Positions 16,758 to 25,379 of a DNA stretch of 64,000 bases are shown here, piece after piece. A model generated the notes under the pieces. It was not told where the DNA came from. It did not search any database and saw only the letters and a program-made list of their open reading frames with translations. Within the stretch, counting starts at the first letter, position 1, and each line of letters begins with the position of its first letter. Source of the stretch: Nocardiopsis sinuspersici. GTDB taxonomy: Bacteria; Actinomycetota; Actinomycetes; Streptosporangiales; Streptosporangiaceae. The position numbers and the translations under genes were made by a program. The stretch lies in NCBI GenBank assembly GCA_008638415.1, contig VWVT01000014.1, positions 62,001 through 126,000 of the forward strand, in the 5' to 3' direction.

Positions 16758-17141
16758 TCAGGCTTCCAGGTCGTCGGCGACCACCCGCAGTACGGAGGCG
16801 ATCTTGGCGGCCTCCCTGCGCTCGGGGTGTCGGCCCCTGCGGTAGCCGTTGGACAGGCCCTCCAACAGTTTGATGAGGTCCTCCGTGATGACCACCATCT
16901 CGTCGGGTTTCTTTCGCCGGGCCCTGACGACCGAGTGCTGGGTGTCCACGACCTTGACCTGAAGCGCCTGCGCGCCCTTGCGCCCCTCGGCCACGCCGAA
17001 CTCGACCCTCTGGCCGGGGCGCAGCGACACGGTGCCTTCGGGGAGGGAGGAGGAGTGCACGAACACCTCACCGCCGTCGTCCCGGGTGAGGAAGCCGAAG
17101 CCCTTTTCGCCGTCGTACCACTTGACCTTGCCGGTGGGCAC
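16758..17141 (-). CDS. Cold-shock-domain protein with C-terminal extension
   Basis: 127 residues. The first 68 form a cold-shock domain: TGKVKWYDGEKGFGFLT carries RNP1 (KGFGFL) and GGEVFVHSSSL carries RNP2. About 60 extra residues follow (basic, then helical: VVITEDLIKLLEGLSNGYRR), longer than the usual 67-residue CspA. This two-part form is the one found next to DUF3027 in actinobacteria. It probably binds RNA or single-stranded DNA. The start is GTG. The upstream gap holds a separate small transcription unit. Confidence 0.9.
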   Translation of the reverse strand: MPTGKVKWYDGEKGFGFLTRDDGGEVFVHSSSLPEGTVSLRPGQRVEFGVAEGRKGAQALQVKVVDTQHSVVRARRKKPDEMVVITEDLIKLLEGLSNGYRRGRHPERREAAKIASVLRVVADDLEA

Positions 17142-17337
17142 CTGATGACCTCATGCTTTCAGTGACGTGCGCCCGGAGCGGGAGGGCACGGGATCCGCGC
17201 CGTCCGCCCGTTCCCGGAGCGCCCCTGGTTTCCATGGGTGCCTCCAAGGTAATGCCCGGGGGCTCACGGGCGCGAGGGCATATCCGCCTCTCCGTGTCGG
17301 TTCCGCACCGGACCTCCCGCGGGGTCCGGACACGGCG

Positions 17338-17370
17338 GCGAGGCCCGGATACGGATCACCCGGGCCTCGC
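17338..17370 (-). terminator. Hairpin at the end of the small SigR-type transcript
   Basis: Perfect 11-bp arms (GCGAGGCCCGG and complement) flank an 11-nt loop, and the stop codon of the 61-codon frame (17358-17356) lies in that loop. It would end a transcript of about 200 nt started at the promoter near 17555. Confidence 0.5.
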
Positions 17371-17541
17371 GGCGTCGGCGGCGGCCCCCCACCGCTGGGC
17401 GCGGAGTGTGGGACGGGACTCGGCGGAGGCTTGGGCCGCCTCGACGGAAGTGGTGACCGGACTGGAGGCCGGGCCACCGGTACTGACGCGACCGCCATCA
17501 GCTGAATGAGGCGGTGTACCGACATGATTACCCGAATCCAT
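17356..17541 (-). CDS. Possible 61-residue protein in a SigR-type transcript
   Basis: A short frame, MDSGNHVGTPPHSADGG at the N-terminus, Ser/Thr/Pro/Ala-rich, with no hydrophobic segment and no Cys. It sits between a GGAAT-N18-GTT promoter (predicted first base about 11 nt before the ATG) and a terminator hairpin that overlaps its stop. Against it: no clear ribosome site, and its early codons are poorer in third-position G/C than neighbouring genes. It could instead be a small RNA of about 200 nt with a chance frame. I recognise no family. Confidence 0.35.
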   Translation of the reverse strand: MDSGNHVGTPPHSADGGRVSTGGPASSPVTTSVEAAQASAESRPTLRAQRWGAAADAARPG

Positions 17542-17558
17542 GTGTTCGGACGCACCGT

Positions 17559-17584
17559 AACGGGCCGACCGGAAAAGGTATTCC
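17559..17584 (-). promoter_or_regulatory. SigR-type ECF promoter, GGAAT-N18-GTT
   Basis: On the minus strand GGAAT (17584-17580) and GTT (17561-17559) are separated by exactly 18 nt. This is the consensus of the thiol-oxidative-stress sigma factor SigR of Streptomyces. Transcription would begin near 17552 and run leftward into the 61-codon frame. The match is direct; use by SigR is inference. Confidence 0.5.
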
Positions 17585-17624
17585 CCAGCGTTTGCCAAGC
17601 AGTGACCCGTGCTCCCGGCCGTGG

Positions 17625-18410
17625 TCAGCCCTCCCCGGGCCCCTCCGCGGCCCGTGCCGAGCGCAGGGCCCTCGGGTAGAGGTAGACCGCGCACGCCAGG
17701 GAGGCCAGTCCGAGTCCGACGACGCCGGTGGCGGACAGGGAGTCCTGGACGTACTGGTCGACGAACCTGGCGTCTCCGGTCCACAGGGCCATGCCGACCG
17801 CGCAGGACACCAGGGGCAGGCCCACGCCGATCCACTTGTCCACGGCCGTCCACACCTGGCTGAGCAGGATCAGGGCCGCGCCGAGGACCCACAGGAACGA
17901 CAGGTTCCACCACCAGGGCACCGTCGCGAGCAGCATGAGCAGGGCGGCGGCCTCGCCCGGGGTGTGGCGCGCCACCGCCGCCAGGCCGTGCAGGGGCCCC
18001 GGCCCCCGGTCGCCGCGGCCGGCCCGGTCCGCGCGGCGGCCCCCCACGCGCATGTCCGTCTGGCCGGGGCCCTCCAGCAGGGACAGCAGGCCGCGGCTGG
18101 GCCCGCCCCGCCACGGCGGCGGCGTCCGGTCGGCGTGGCGCGGCCTGGGCGGGATCAGCTCGTCGTCCTCGATGTCGAGGTCGCGGCCGGCGATCTCCCG
18201 CTCCACCAGGTCGTGGGGGGACCCGAGCCCCCGGAGGATCCCCCGGACGATGTCCTCGTCGTCCCTTCCCGCGGCGGCGCGGCGCGCGTTGATACGCGAG
18301 CGCACACTCGTGAGGTAGGCGGTACGTTCCTTCGCGGTCATGCGACCGTAGAGAACCAGGCCGACCTCGGACAGATAATCGAGTACCAATTGTTCCGAGC
18401 GCTGGGTCAT
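17625..18410 (-). CDS. HAAS-like membrane protein
   Basis: 261 residues. The N-terminal 70 (MTQRSEQLVLDYLSEVGLV, then RINARRAAAGRDDEDIVRGI and LGSPHDLV) match the HAAS domain, a helical module found in anti-sigma and PadR-linked membrane proteins. A basic linker follows, then four hydrophobic segments (starting LLMLLATVPWWW, LSFLWVLGAALILL, IGVGLPLVSCAVG and VVGLGLASLACAVYL). The ATG at 18410 is the start giving a complete HAAS domain; a longer frame runs through the intergenic region. HAAS proteins usually sit beside a PadR regulator, but none is adjacent here. Function unknown. Confidence 0.65.
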   Translation of the reverse strand: MTQRSEQLVLDYLSEVGLVLYGRMTAKERTAYLTSVRSRINARRAAAGRDDEDIVRGILRGLGSPHDLVEREIAGRDLDIEDDELIPPRPRHADRTPPPWRGGPSRGLLSLLEGPGQTDMRVGGRRADRAGRGDRGPGPLHGLAAVARHTPGEAAALLMLLATVPWWWNLSFLWVLGAALILLSQVWTAVDKWIGVGLPLVSCAVGMALWTGDARFVDQYVQDSLSATGVVGLGLASLACAVYLYPRALRSARAAEGPGEG

Positions 18411-18575
18411 GCACCCATATTGGCCTATGATGACCTGGCTTTTAAGCCCCTCTTGAGAATTCCGGTCACGGAATTGCCTTCGGATACGGTCTGCGGCCGT
18501 GTGGTGCGTGGCGCCCGGGAAGGACGGAGCGGGCTCGCGCGAGCCCCGGGGCGGGAATCGCTTAGCGTTGACGTG

Positions 18576-21047
18576 ATGACCGACAACGCACAGTCCGACG
18601 AGCACGAACCAGGCACGGGGCACAGCGGACCCCCCGCGCCGGGCCGTCCTCCCACGTTCACGTCCTGGCTGCGCGGCCGGTCGGACGCCGAGCTCGCCCA
18701 CCTGCTGCGCGCCCGCCCCGACCTGGCCCGGCCGGTCCCGGCCGACCTCGCCGCGCTCGCCTCCCGGGCGACCTCCCGCAACGCCGTTCTGAGGATCCTG
18801 GAGCGCCTGGACCGGTTCACCCTCCAGGTGCTGGAGTCGGTGGTCGCGCTCGGCGACGACCGGCTGTCCGAGCCGGTCGGGGTGCCCACCGCCGACGTGG
18901 CCGGGGCCCTCGGCCTGGCGCCCGCGCCCGACCCGGCGGAGGATCCGCTCACCCGTGCCCTGGACACCCTGAGGGGACTGGCGCTGATCTGGCCCGACCG
19001 TGGACGGCTGCGCCCCGTGCAGGTGCTGCGCGACCTGCTCCCCCACCCCGCACAGCTCGGTCCGCCCGCGCGCGTGCTGCTGGCCGCGCTGCCGCCCGGC
19101 GCCGCCAAGAGGCTGGCCGACGACCTCGCCCCCGACAGCACCGCGAGCACCCCCGTGGAGACGGTCGCCACGCTCTTGTCCGACCCCGACCGGGTGGCGG
19201 CGCTGGTCGGCCAGGTGAGCGACGGCCCGCAGGCCCGCAGGCTGCTGGACAGCATGGCCTGGGGGCCGCCCAACGGGACCGTCTCCGGCGCCCGCCGCGA
19301 GGTCACCCTGGCCACCGCCTCCTCACCGGTCGACGCGCTCATCGCCCGCGCGCTGCTGCTGCCGAGCGGGGAGGACACCCTCACACTGCCGCGCGAGGTG
19401 GGGCTGCTCCTGCGCTCGGGACTGCTGTTTCGCGAGGTCACCACCGCTCCGCCGCCGTTCGCGGGCACGGAGAACCCCGCCGGCGCCGTCACCCGGGAGG
19501 CCGCCGGACAGGCGTTCACGGTGCTGCGCGCGGTGGAGGAACTGCTGGAACAGTGGTCCCAGGAACCGGCCGCGGTACTGCGCAACGGCGGTCTGGGCGT
19601 GCGCGACCTGCGCCGCGCCGCCCGGGTGATGGACACCGACGAGACCACCGCCGCCCTGTTCGTGGAGGTCGCGCACGCCGCCGGGCTGCTCGCGACGGAC
19701 GACCGGGTCGAGGGCGAGTGGCTGCCCACCCGCGAGTACGACCTGTGGCGGGAGCGCCCGCCCGAGCGCCGGTGGCTGCTCCTGGCGTCGGCGTGGCTGG
19801 AGTCGGACCGGGTGGCCACGCTGACCGGCTCACGCGACTCGGGGGGCCGGGTGCGCAACCTGCTCGGTCCGGGCCTGGTGCGGCCCGCAGCTCCCCAGGC
19901 CCGCCGCGACCTGCTCGGGGAGCTGGGCACCGCGGAGCCCGGGTTCGCGCCGCTGCCGGAGTCGCTGTCCGAACGCCTGGCCTGGCGCCGCCCGCGCCGC
20001 CAGTCGCCGGTCCACGCCGAGCTGGTGCGGGCCGCCGGGTCCGAGGCCGCCTCGCTCGGGCTGACCGGTCGCGGGGCGCTGGCCGAACACGTCCGTCCTC
20101 TGCTGGAGGGCGACGAGGACGCCGCCGCGCGGATCCTCGCCGAGGAGATGCCCGAACCGCTGGACTACGTGCTGGTCCAGGGCGACCTGACCGCGGTCGC
20201 GCCGGGCCCGCTGGTGCCCGGCCTGGCACGGGAGCTGGCCCTGGTCGCCGACGTGGAGTCCACCGGCGGAGCCACCGTGTACCGGTTCACCGAGGAGTCG
20301 GTGCGCCGGGCCCTGGACGCCGGACGCGGCGTCGAGGACGTCACCGCCATGCTCGAACGCCACTCGCGCACCCCGCTCCCCCAGGCGCTGCGGTACCTGG
20401 TGTCGGACGTGGGACGGCGGCACGGGCGGCTGCGCGCGGGCACGGCGTCGAGCTACCTGCGGTGCGACGAGCCCGCACTGCTGGAGGAGCTGGTCAGCGA
20501 CCGCCGGGCCGAGGACCTGGGGCTGCTGCGGCTCGCCCCGACCGTGGTGGCGAGCCGGTCGACCCGGTCGGCGCTGGTGGAGCGGCTGCGGCAGCTCGGG
20601 TACCACCCGGTGCCCGAGGGCGGGGACGGGTCGATGCGCCTGGGCCGCCCCGAGGTGCGGCGGGCCGACTCGGTGGACGCTTCGCCCGCGCCGGGCGAGG
20701 GGGGCTCCCCCCAAGAGCTGGCGGAGGCGGCGGTACGCGCTCTGCGGGCCGGGGACGAGGCGGCCACCGCGGTGCGCAGGCCGGTCCCGCTGCCCGAGGA
20801 CGGCCCGGCGGGTTCGCGGTCGACGGCGGTGCTGGAGGTGCTCGCGCGTGCGGCCCGGGAGGGGCACAGGGTGTGGATCGGCTACACCGACACCGACGGG
20901 CGCCAGGTGAGCCGGATCGTGGAGCCCTCGGGCGTGGACGGCGGCTTCATGACCGCCTACGACGCCACGCGTGCGGCGGTGCACCGGTTCGCGGTGCACC
21001 GGGTGACGGCCGTGGCCGAGCTGGAGCAGGAGCCCGAGGGGAGGTAG
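18576..21047 (+). CDS. Helicase-associated (XPB N-terminal-like) protein
   Basis: 823 residues, mostly helical. The middle and C-terminal parts carry the conserved blocks of the actinobacterial family annotated as helicase-associated or XPB/Ssl2 N-terminal-domain protein: PQALRYLVSDVGRRHGRLRAG, DEPALLEELVSDRR and the final RVWIGYTDTDG / VTAVAELE region, which resembles a WYL fold. It has no Walker motifs. Its usual partner is the XPB helicase gene, present here 2 kb downstream with three small genes between. The ATG at 18576 (or GTG 18573) follows TAGCGT by 7 nt and is probably leaderless; the much longer upstream frame is not coding. Confidence 0.75.
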   Translation: MTDNAQSDEHEPGTGHSGPPAPGRPPTFTSWLRGRSDAELAHLLRARPDLARPVPADLAALASRATSRNAVLRILERLDRFTLQVLESVVALGDDRLSEPVGVPTADVAGALGLAPAPDPAEDPLTRALDTLRGLALIWPDRGRLRPVQVLRDLLPHPAQLGPPARVLLAALPPGAAKRLADDLAPDSTASTPVETVATLLSDPDRVAALVGQVSDGPQARRLLDSMAWGPPNGTVSGARREVTLATASSPVDALIARALLLPSGEDTLTLPREVGLLLRSGLLFREVTTAPPPFAGTENPAGAVTREAAGQAFTVLRAVEELLEQWSQEPAAVLRNGGLGVRDLRRAARVMDTDETTAALFVEVAHAAGLLATDDRVEGEWLPTREYDLWRERPPERRWLLLASAWLESDRVATLTGSRDSGGRVRNLLGPGLVRPAAPQARRDLLGELGTAEPGFAPLPESLSERLAWRRPRRQSPVHAELVRAAGSEAASLGLTGRGALAEHVRPLLEGDEDAAARILAEEMPEPLDYVLVQGDLTAVAPGPLVPGLARELALVADVESTGGATVYRFTEESVRRALDAGRGVEDVTAMLERHSRTPLPQALRYLVSDVGRRHGRLRAGTASSYLRCDEPALLEELVSDRRAEDLGLLRLAPTVVASRSTRSALVERLRQLGYHPVPEGGDGSMRLGRPEVRRADSVDASPAPGEGGSPQELAEAAVRALRAGDEAATAVRRPVPLPEDGPAGSRSTAVLEVLARAAREGHRVWIGYTDTDGRQVSRIVEPSGVDGGFMTAYDATRAAVHRFAVHRVTAVAELEQEPEGR

Positions 21048-21212
21048 GGACCTCCCCTCCGGACCTGGTACCGCCGGCCGCCGCGGCGCGGAGGCGAACG
21101 CGCGGGCTCCGAAGGACGGTGCCGTGATCCGCCCCGTCGCACCGGCGGCGTTCGCGGCCAGCACACTAGGGTGGAGGCGAGTTGGTCGCCCACCGACAGC
21201 GAGAGAACCCCC

Positions 21213-21662
21213 ATGAGCAACGCATCGCTGCCCCCCGGGGCATCGTCCCCCCGTGATCACGGACGCGACGACGACCGCGAACGCGGACGGGCCCCGGACC
21301 CCGGGCGCGGACGCGACGGGGACCGCGCGGGCGGCCACGGGGCCGACCGCGGGACCGACCGCGGGGAGCGCCAGGTACCGGCCGGGTCCAGCAGCTCGAC
21401 GATGGCCCTGATCCTGCACGCCCTGACCTTCGTGTGCTGTGCGAACTGGCTGTTCGGCATCGCGGGGATCGTGTTCGCGGTGCGCGCCGCGCACGCGCGC
21501 GACCGGGGGCGCCCGGACCAGGCCGAGACCCTCACCCGGTACTCCTGGTACTGCCTGGGCGCGGCCGGGGTGATGCTCTTCGTGATGCTGGTGCTGACGT
21601 TCGTCCTGTTCACCCAGGCGGGGTCGTGGATCGAGGGGATCGTCCCGGTCACCAACTACTGA
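21213..21662 (+). CDS. Small two-span membrane protein, first of three related genes
   Basis: 149 residues: a disordered, charged N-terminal half (Arg/Asp/Gly-rich) and two membrane helices, ALILHALTFVCCANWLFG and GAAGVMLFVMLVLTFVLF. Between the helices is AVRAAHARDRGRPDQAETLTRYSW. That layout (helix, short cytosolic loop with R-x-x-D and RY[ST]W, second helix) recurs in the next two genes and resembles CD225/dispanin or DUF4190 proteins. A TAGGGT -10 box lies about 45 nt upstream. Function unknown. Confidence 0.6.
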   Translation: MSNASLPPGASSPRDHGRDDDRERGRAPDPGRGRDGDRAGGHGADRGTDRGERQVPAGSSSSTMALILHALTFVCCANWLFGIAGIVFAVRAAHARDRGRPDQAETLTRYSWYCLGAAGVMLFVMLVLTFVLFTQAGSWIEGIVPVTNY

Positions 21663-21710
21663 CCGGGGTTTGGCGGACCGGTCCGGCGGGCAGCGCGTCT
21701 GAGCGGACCC

Positions 21711-21752
21711 GGGAACGGGAACGGGAACGGGAACGGGAACGGGAACGGGAAC
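21711..21752 (+). repeat. Seven-copy hexanucleotide repeat (GGGAAC)7
   Basis: Seven perfect tandem copies of GGGAAC, 45 bp before the start of the next gene. Such perfect microsatellites are uncommon in high-GC chromosomes and can change copy number by slippage. Here the tract lies in the intergenic leader, so a change would alter promoter or leader spacing and not a protein. Confidence 0.9.
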
Positions 21753-21796
21753 GCCGTGCGCCGGTGCGCGGCGGCGGGGAGGCGGCACGAGCGGTG

Positions 21797-22288
21797 ATGA
21801 GCGGCGGAAGCGATCCGAGGAGCTTCTGGGAGAGGAAGGGCGCCTCTCCCGGTCCGGCGCCGTCCGGGGGCGGGGCGCCGACGACGCCGCCCGGACCCGC
21901 GGGAGCGCCGACGCCCTCCGGCCCCTCGGGGCGGCCCGGGCTGTCCGCGCCTCCTCCGACCGATCCGGCGTATCCTCCGGGGACGCCTCCGCCGACCGCT
22001 CCGCCCGCACGGGTGGGCGGCGCCGTGGCGGCACTGGTGGTGGCGGTCCTGACCCTGGCGGGTCCGGCCCTGATGATCTACCTGGACTTCTGGTTCTTCC
22101 TGCTGGTGGTGAACGTTCCCGGGATCGGCTTCGGGATCGCGGCGCTGAGGAAGCTCCCCGACCCGGTCGGGGTGGAGCGCTACATCCGGTACACCTGGGC
22201 GTGCACCTTCGCCTACGTCATCCTGTTCGTACTGTTCACGATCCCGGTCGTGGTCCTGTTCATGATGATGCTCCTCCTGACCTCGTGA
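21797..22288 (+). CDS. Small two-span membrane protein, second of three related genes
   Basis: 163 residues: about 75 residues of Pro/Gly/Ala-rich disordered sequence, then two membrane regions (AALVVAVLTLAGPALMIY continuing into FWFFLLVVNVPGIGFGIAAL, and FAYVILFVLFTIPVVVLFMM). The loop between reads LRKLPDPVGVERYIRYTW and aligns with the matching loops of the genes on either side. Start ATG 21797 (GTG 21794 possible). The hexanucleotide tract lies just upstream. Function unknown; probably arose with its neighbours by tandem duplication. Confidence 0.6.
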   Translation: MSGGSDPRSFWERKGASPGPAPSGGGAPTTPPGPAGAPTPSGPSGRPGLSAPPPTDPAYPPGTPPPTAPPARVGGAVAALVVAVLTLAGPALMIYLDFWFFLLVVNVPGIGFGIAALRKLPDPVGVERYIRYTWACTFAYVILFVLFTIPVVVLFMMMLLLTS

Positions 22289-22385
22289 CCCGGACTCCCG
22301 GCATCCCGGCCGGGCCCCTCGGCCCCCGACCCGGCTGCCACCCTCCTTCGGTGTCCCGGCACCCAGAGCACGAGAAAACACGACA

Positions 22386-22913
22386 TTGAGCGAGAACCAG
22401 CGTTTCGGGCTCCCTCCCGACGGCGTCCCCCACGACGGCCGGTACGACGGTTACGGCCGATACGACGGCTACGGCCGGCACGGAAACCGGTACGGCGACC
22501 ACGGCGTCCGCAAGGGACCGGCCTGCGGCAACGGCGCTCCGGCCCGCTGGCTCCCACCGCCCGACAGCGCCCCCGTGCCCCCGCACGGCCACGGTACGGG
22601 TCCGTACCACCCCTGTCCGGGTTGTCCGCCTCCCTGCTCCCATCCTCCGGTTCCCCGGCCGGGCTTCCCCCGACAGGCGGAGCCGCAGAACCTGGCCGGC
22701 CCGATCCTGGCCCTGTCGCTGTCCATCCTCCTGATGGTGACGTGCTGCGGCGCCCTGGGAGTCGTCGGGACCGTCTTCTCCTCGCTGGCGCTCTCGGAGA
22801 GGACGGACCCGGAGAGGTTTCGCCGCTACACCCGCAACGCCTGGATCGCCAACGGCGTCGTCCTGGGCCTGATGCTCGTCTTCGTCGTGTTCGTCGTGAC
22901 CGGTTCGTCGTGA
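22386..22913 (+). CDS. Small two-span membrane protein, third of three related genes
   Basis: 175 residues from a TTG start. The N-terminus has a short Tyr/Gly repeat (RYDGYGRYDGYGRHGNRYG), then a Pro/Cys/His-rich stretch (PYHPCPGCPPPCSHPP) that could bind metal, then two membrane helices (ILALSLSILLMVTCCGALGV and GVVLGLMLVFVVFVV). The loop SERTDPERFRRYTRNAW matches the loops of the two preceding genes. No good ATG exists upstream of the helices, so TTG is the most likely start. Function unknown. Confidence 0.55.
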   Translation: MSENQRFGLPPDGVPHDGRYDGYGRYDGYGRHGNRYGDHGVRKGPACGNGAPARWLPPPDSAPVPPHGHGTGPYHPCPGCPPPCSHPPVPRPGFPRQAEPQNLAGPILALSLSILLMVTCCGALGVVGTVFSSLALSERTDPERFRRYTRNAWIANGVVLGLMLVFVVFVVTGSS

Positions 22914-23073
22914 CCGGCGGGGCCACCACGGCCTGAGCCGGTCGCCGGCCGCGGACCGGGCCGCGGCCGGTGACGGCCGCCTCTCCGTCTGAGACCACGG
23001 TTTCGCGGGCATGATCAGGAGCCCCGATGTGTTGCACCTGAGGCTGCCCCTCCCCGTGAGATTGAAGGTCCGT

Positions 23074-24720
23074 GTGTCCTGCCTGATCGTCCAGTCCGAC
23101 AAGACGCTCCTGCTCGAGGTCGACCACGAGCTCGCCGCCGAGTGCCGCCGGACCATCGCGCCCTTCGCCGAGTTGGAGCGCGCCCCCGAACACGTGCACA
23201 CCTACCGGATCACGCCGCTCGCGCTGTGGAACTCCCGGGCCGCCGGGCACGACGCGGAACAGGTCGTGGACGCGCTGCTCCGGTTCTCCAAGTTCCCGGT
23301 ACCCCACTCGCTGCTGGTGGACATCACCGAGACGATGGACCGCTACGGGCGGCTCCGGATCGTCGGCGACCCGGTGCACGGACTGGTCCTGGAGTCCTCG
23401 GACCGGGCCGTGCTGGAGGAGGTCGTACGCGCCAGGAAGCTCAGGGGGATGCTGGGCGACCGGCTGGACGAGGACTCGGTCGCCGTGCACCCCAGCGAGC
23501 GCGGCAACCTCAAGCAGGCGCTGCTGAAGATCGGCTGGCCCGCCGAGGACCTGGCCGGGTACGTGGACGGCGAGGCGCACCAGATCGACCTGGACCAGGA
23601 CGGCTGGGAGCTGCGCGGCTACCAGAAGGAGGCCGCGGAGAGTTTCCACGCGGGCGGGTCCGGCGTGGTGGTGCTGCCCTGCGGCGCGGGCAAGACCATC
23701 GTCGGCGCGGCCGCGATGGCCATGACCGGCGCGACCACGCTCATCCTGGTGACCAACACCGTGTCGGTGCACCAGTGGAGGACGGAGCTGCTGCGGCGCA
23801 CCTCGCTGACGGAGGACGAGATCGGCGAGTACTCGGGTACCCGCAAAGAGATCCGCCCGGTCACGATCGCCACCTACCAGGTGATGGCGGCCAAGCGTAA
23901 GGGCGCGTACACGCACCTGGAGCTGTTCGACGCCCGCGACTGGGGACTCGTGGTCTACGACGAGGTGCACCTGCTGCCCGCGCCGATCTTCCGGATGACC
24001 GCCGACCTCCAGGCGCGCCGCCGCCTGGGTCTGACCGCGACCCTGGTGCGCGAGGACGGCCGCGAGGGCGACGTGTTCTCGCTGATCGGCCCCAAGCGCT
24101 ACGACGCCCCGTGGAAGGACATGGAGAACCAGGGGTGGATCGCCCCGGCGGACTGCGTGGAGGTCCGGGTGGACCTGTCGCAGGCCGAGCGGCTGGCGTA
24201 CGCGACCGCCGAGCCGGAGGACCGCTACCGGTTCTGCGCCTCCTCCGAGACCAAGACCTCCGTGGTCCGGGAGATCGTGGAGCGCCATCCCGATGAGCAG
24301 GTGCTGGTGATCGGCTCCTACATCGACCAGTTGGACGAGCTGGGCGAGTCGCTCGGCGCGCCGGTGATCAAGGGCGAGACCCGCAACAAGGAGCGCGAGC
24401 GGCTCTTCGACGCCTTCCGGTCCGGAGAACTACAGACGCTGGTGGTCTCCAAGGTCGCGAACTTCTCCATCGACCTGCCCGAGGCCGGTGTCGCGGTGCA
24501 GGTGTCGGGCTCCTTCGGCTCCCGCCAGGAGGAGGCCCAGCGGCTGGGCCGGGTGCTGCGCCCCAAGTCCGACGGGCGCGCCGCCCGCTTCTACGCCGTG
24601 GTGGCCCGGGACACCCTCGACCAGGACTACGCCGCGCACCGGCAGCGGTTCCTGGCCGAGCAGGGGTACGCCTACCGGATCACCGACGCCTCCGACCTGC
24701 TGTCGGGCGAGGAGATCTGA
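23074..24720 (+). CDS. XPB-family DNA repair helicase
   Basis: 548 residues, a superfamily 2 3'-5' DNA helicase of the bacterial XPB type. Visible motifs are the N-terminal block LIVQSDKTLLLEVDHELA, Walker A LPCGAGKT near residue 207, DEVH box VVYDEVHLLPAP near residue 297, motif III LTATLVRED, and motif VI QRLGRVLRPK near residue 490. The GTG at 23074 is chosen because the family starts two to six residues before LIVQSDKT and GAAGG lies 6 nt upstream; the ATG at 23011 would add 21 atypical residues. It is followed by a strong terminator. Confidence 0.9.
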   Translation: MSCLIVQSDKTLLLEVDHELAAECRRTIAPFAELERAPEHVHTYRITPLALWNSRAAGHDAEQVVDALLRFSKFPVPHSLLVDITETMDRYGRLRIVGDPVHGLVLESSDRAVLEEVVRARKLRGMLGDRLDEDSVAVHPSERGNLKQALLKIGWPAEDLAGYVDGEAHQIDLDQDGWELRGYQKEAAESFHAGGSGVVVLPCGAGKTIVGAAAMAMTGATTLILVTNTVSVHQWRTELLRRTSLTEDEIGEYSGTRKEIRPVTIATYQVMAAKRKGAYTHLELFDARDWGLVVYDEVHLLPAPIFRMTADLQARRRLGLTATLVREDGREGDVFSLIGPKRYDAPWKDMENQGWIAPADCVEVRVDLSQAERLAYATAEPEDRYRFCASSETKTSVVREIVERHPDEQVLVIGSYIDQLDELGESLGAPVIKGETRNKERERLFDAFRSGELQTLVVSKVANFSIDLPEAGVAVQVSGSFGSRQEEAQRLGRVLRPKSDGRAARFYAVVARDTLDQDYAAHRQRFLAEQGYAYRITDASDLLSGEEI

Positions 24721-24780
24721 CCGGAGCCCGGGTCCGGGCCCCGGACTCCGGGCGATGTGGGGACGGCCGGCGGCCGCCCT

Positions 24781-24828
24781 CCCGCCGCGGCCTCCCGCGC
24801 CCCGCCTCCTGTGGGGCGCGGCGGCGGG
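24781..24828. terminator. Bidirectional hairpin terminator between convergent genes
   Basis: CCGCGCCCC (24795-24803) pairs with GGGGCGCGG (24813-24821) around a 9-nt loop, and outer arms CCCGCCGC and GCGGCGGG extend the stem. It separates the XPB gene from the small convergent gene. Confidence 0.65.
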
Positions 24829-24859
24829 TCCGCGGCGGTGCGCCGTCGCACCCCTTCCG

Positions 24860-25096
24860 TCAGACGGAGGGCAGGATGCCCATGACGTAGGTGCCCGCGG
24901 CGATTCCCCAGGCCACCAGGGAGTAGCTGAGGGTGCGGGTGCGCAGGAGCCGGTCTCCCCGGACGGAGGGCGCGGCGAAGGCGGCCACGAGGAGCATCAG
25001 ACCGAGCAGCGCGGGAATGGCGGAGGCCAGTGCGAAGAGCTGGGTCTGGGCGGCGCACTCGGTGTAGCCGGAAGTGCCGGGATCACCACAGAACAC
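24860..25096 (-). CDS. Small two-span membrane protein
   Basis: About 78 residues from a GTG at 25096 (GGGGA 5 nt upstream). It has two hydrophobic helices (LFALASAIPALLGLMLLVAAF and YSLVAWGIAAGTYVMGIL) separated by a basic loop (RGDRLLRTRT), with two Cys before the first helix. The upstream frame continues to 25342 but overlaps the promoter of the divergent R2lox gene, so the short form is preferred. No recognised family. Confidence 0.5.
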   Translation of the reverse strand: MFCGDPGTSGYTECAAQTQLFALASAIPALLGLMLLVAAFAAPSVRGDRLLRTRTLSYSLVAWGIAAGTYVMGILPSV

Positions 25097-25379
25097 GTCG
25101 TCCCCTGATCGATCGTTCGGTGCGGGCGGTACTCCCTGACCGTACCGTTTCGGAAGACGCGGATCGCCAGCGACATCGACCGAATCCCGGCTTCCCCACG
25201 GTTCCGGGCGGCCGTTCCTCCCCGTCCGGGCCGCCCCGACCGGGTTCCCCGCGCTCCGCCGCCCTCCCCCGAAGGAACCGAACGCGGTTCCCCGGTGACG
25301 GACACCGCCTCCACCCTTTACACGGAGCCCTCCCGTGTCCAATCATGAGGACACGACAGCGCCCCCAGGAGGTCCTCCC

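Noticed and set aside
17625-21047. Helicase-associated frame extended upstream to 17514 (1177 codons)
   Set aside because: The extra 354 codons are antisense to the HAAS-like gene, and a -10 box and family start support 18576.
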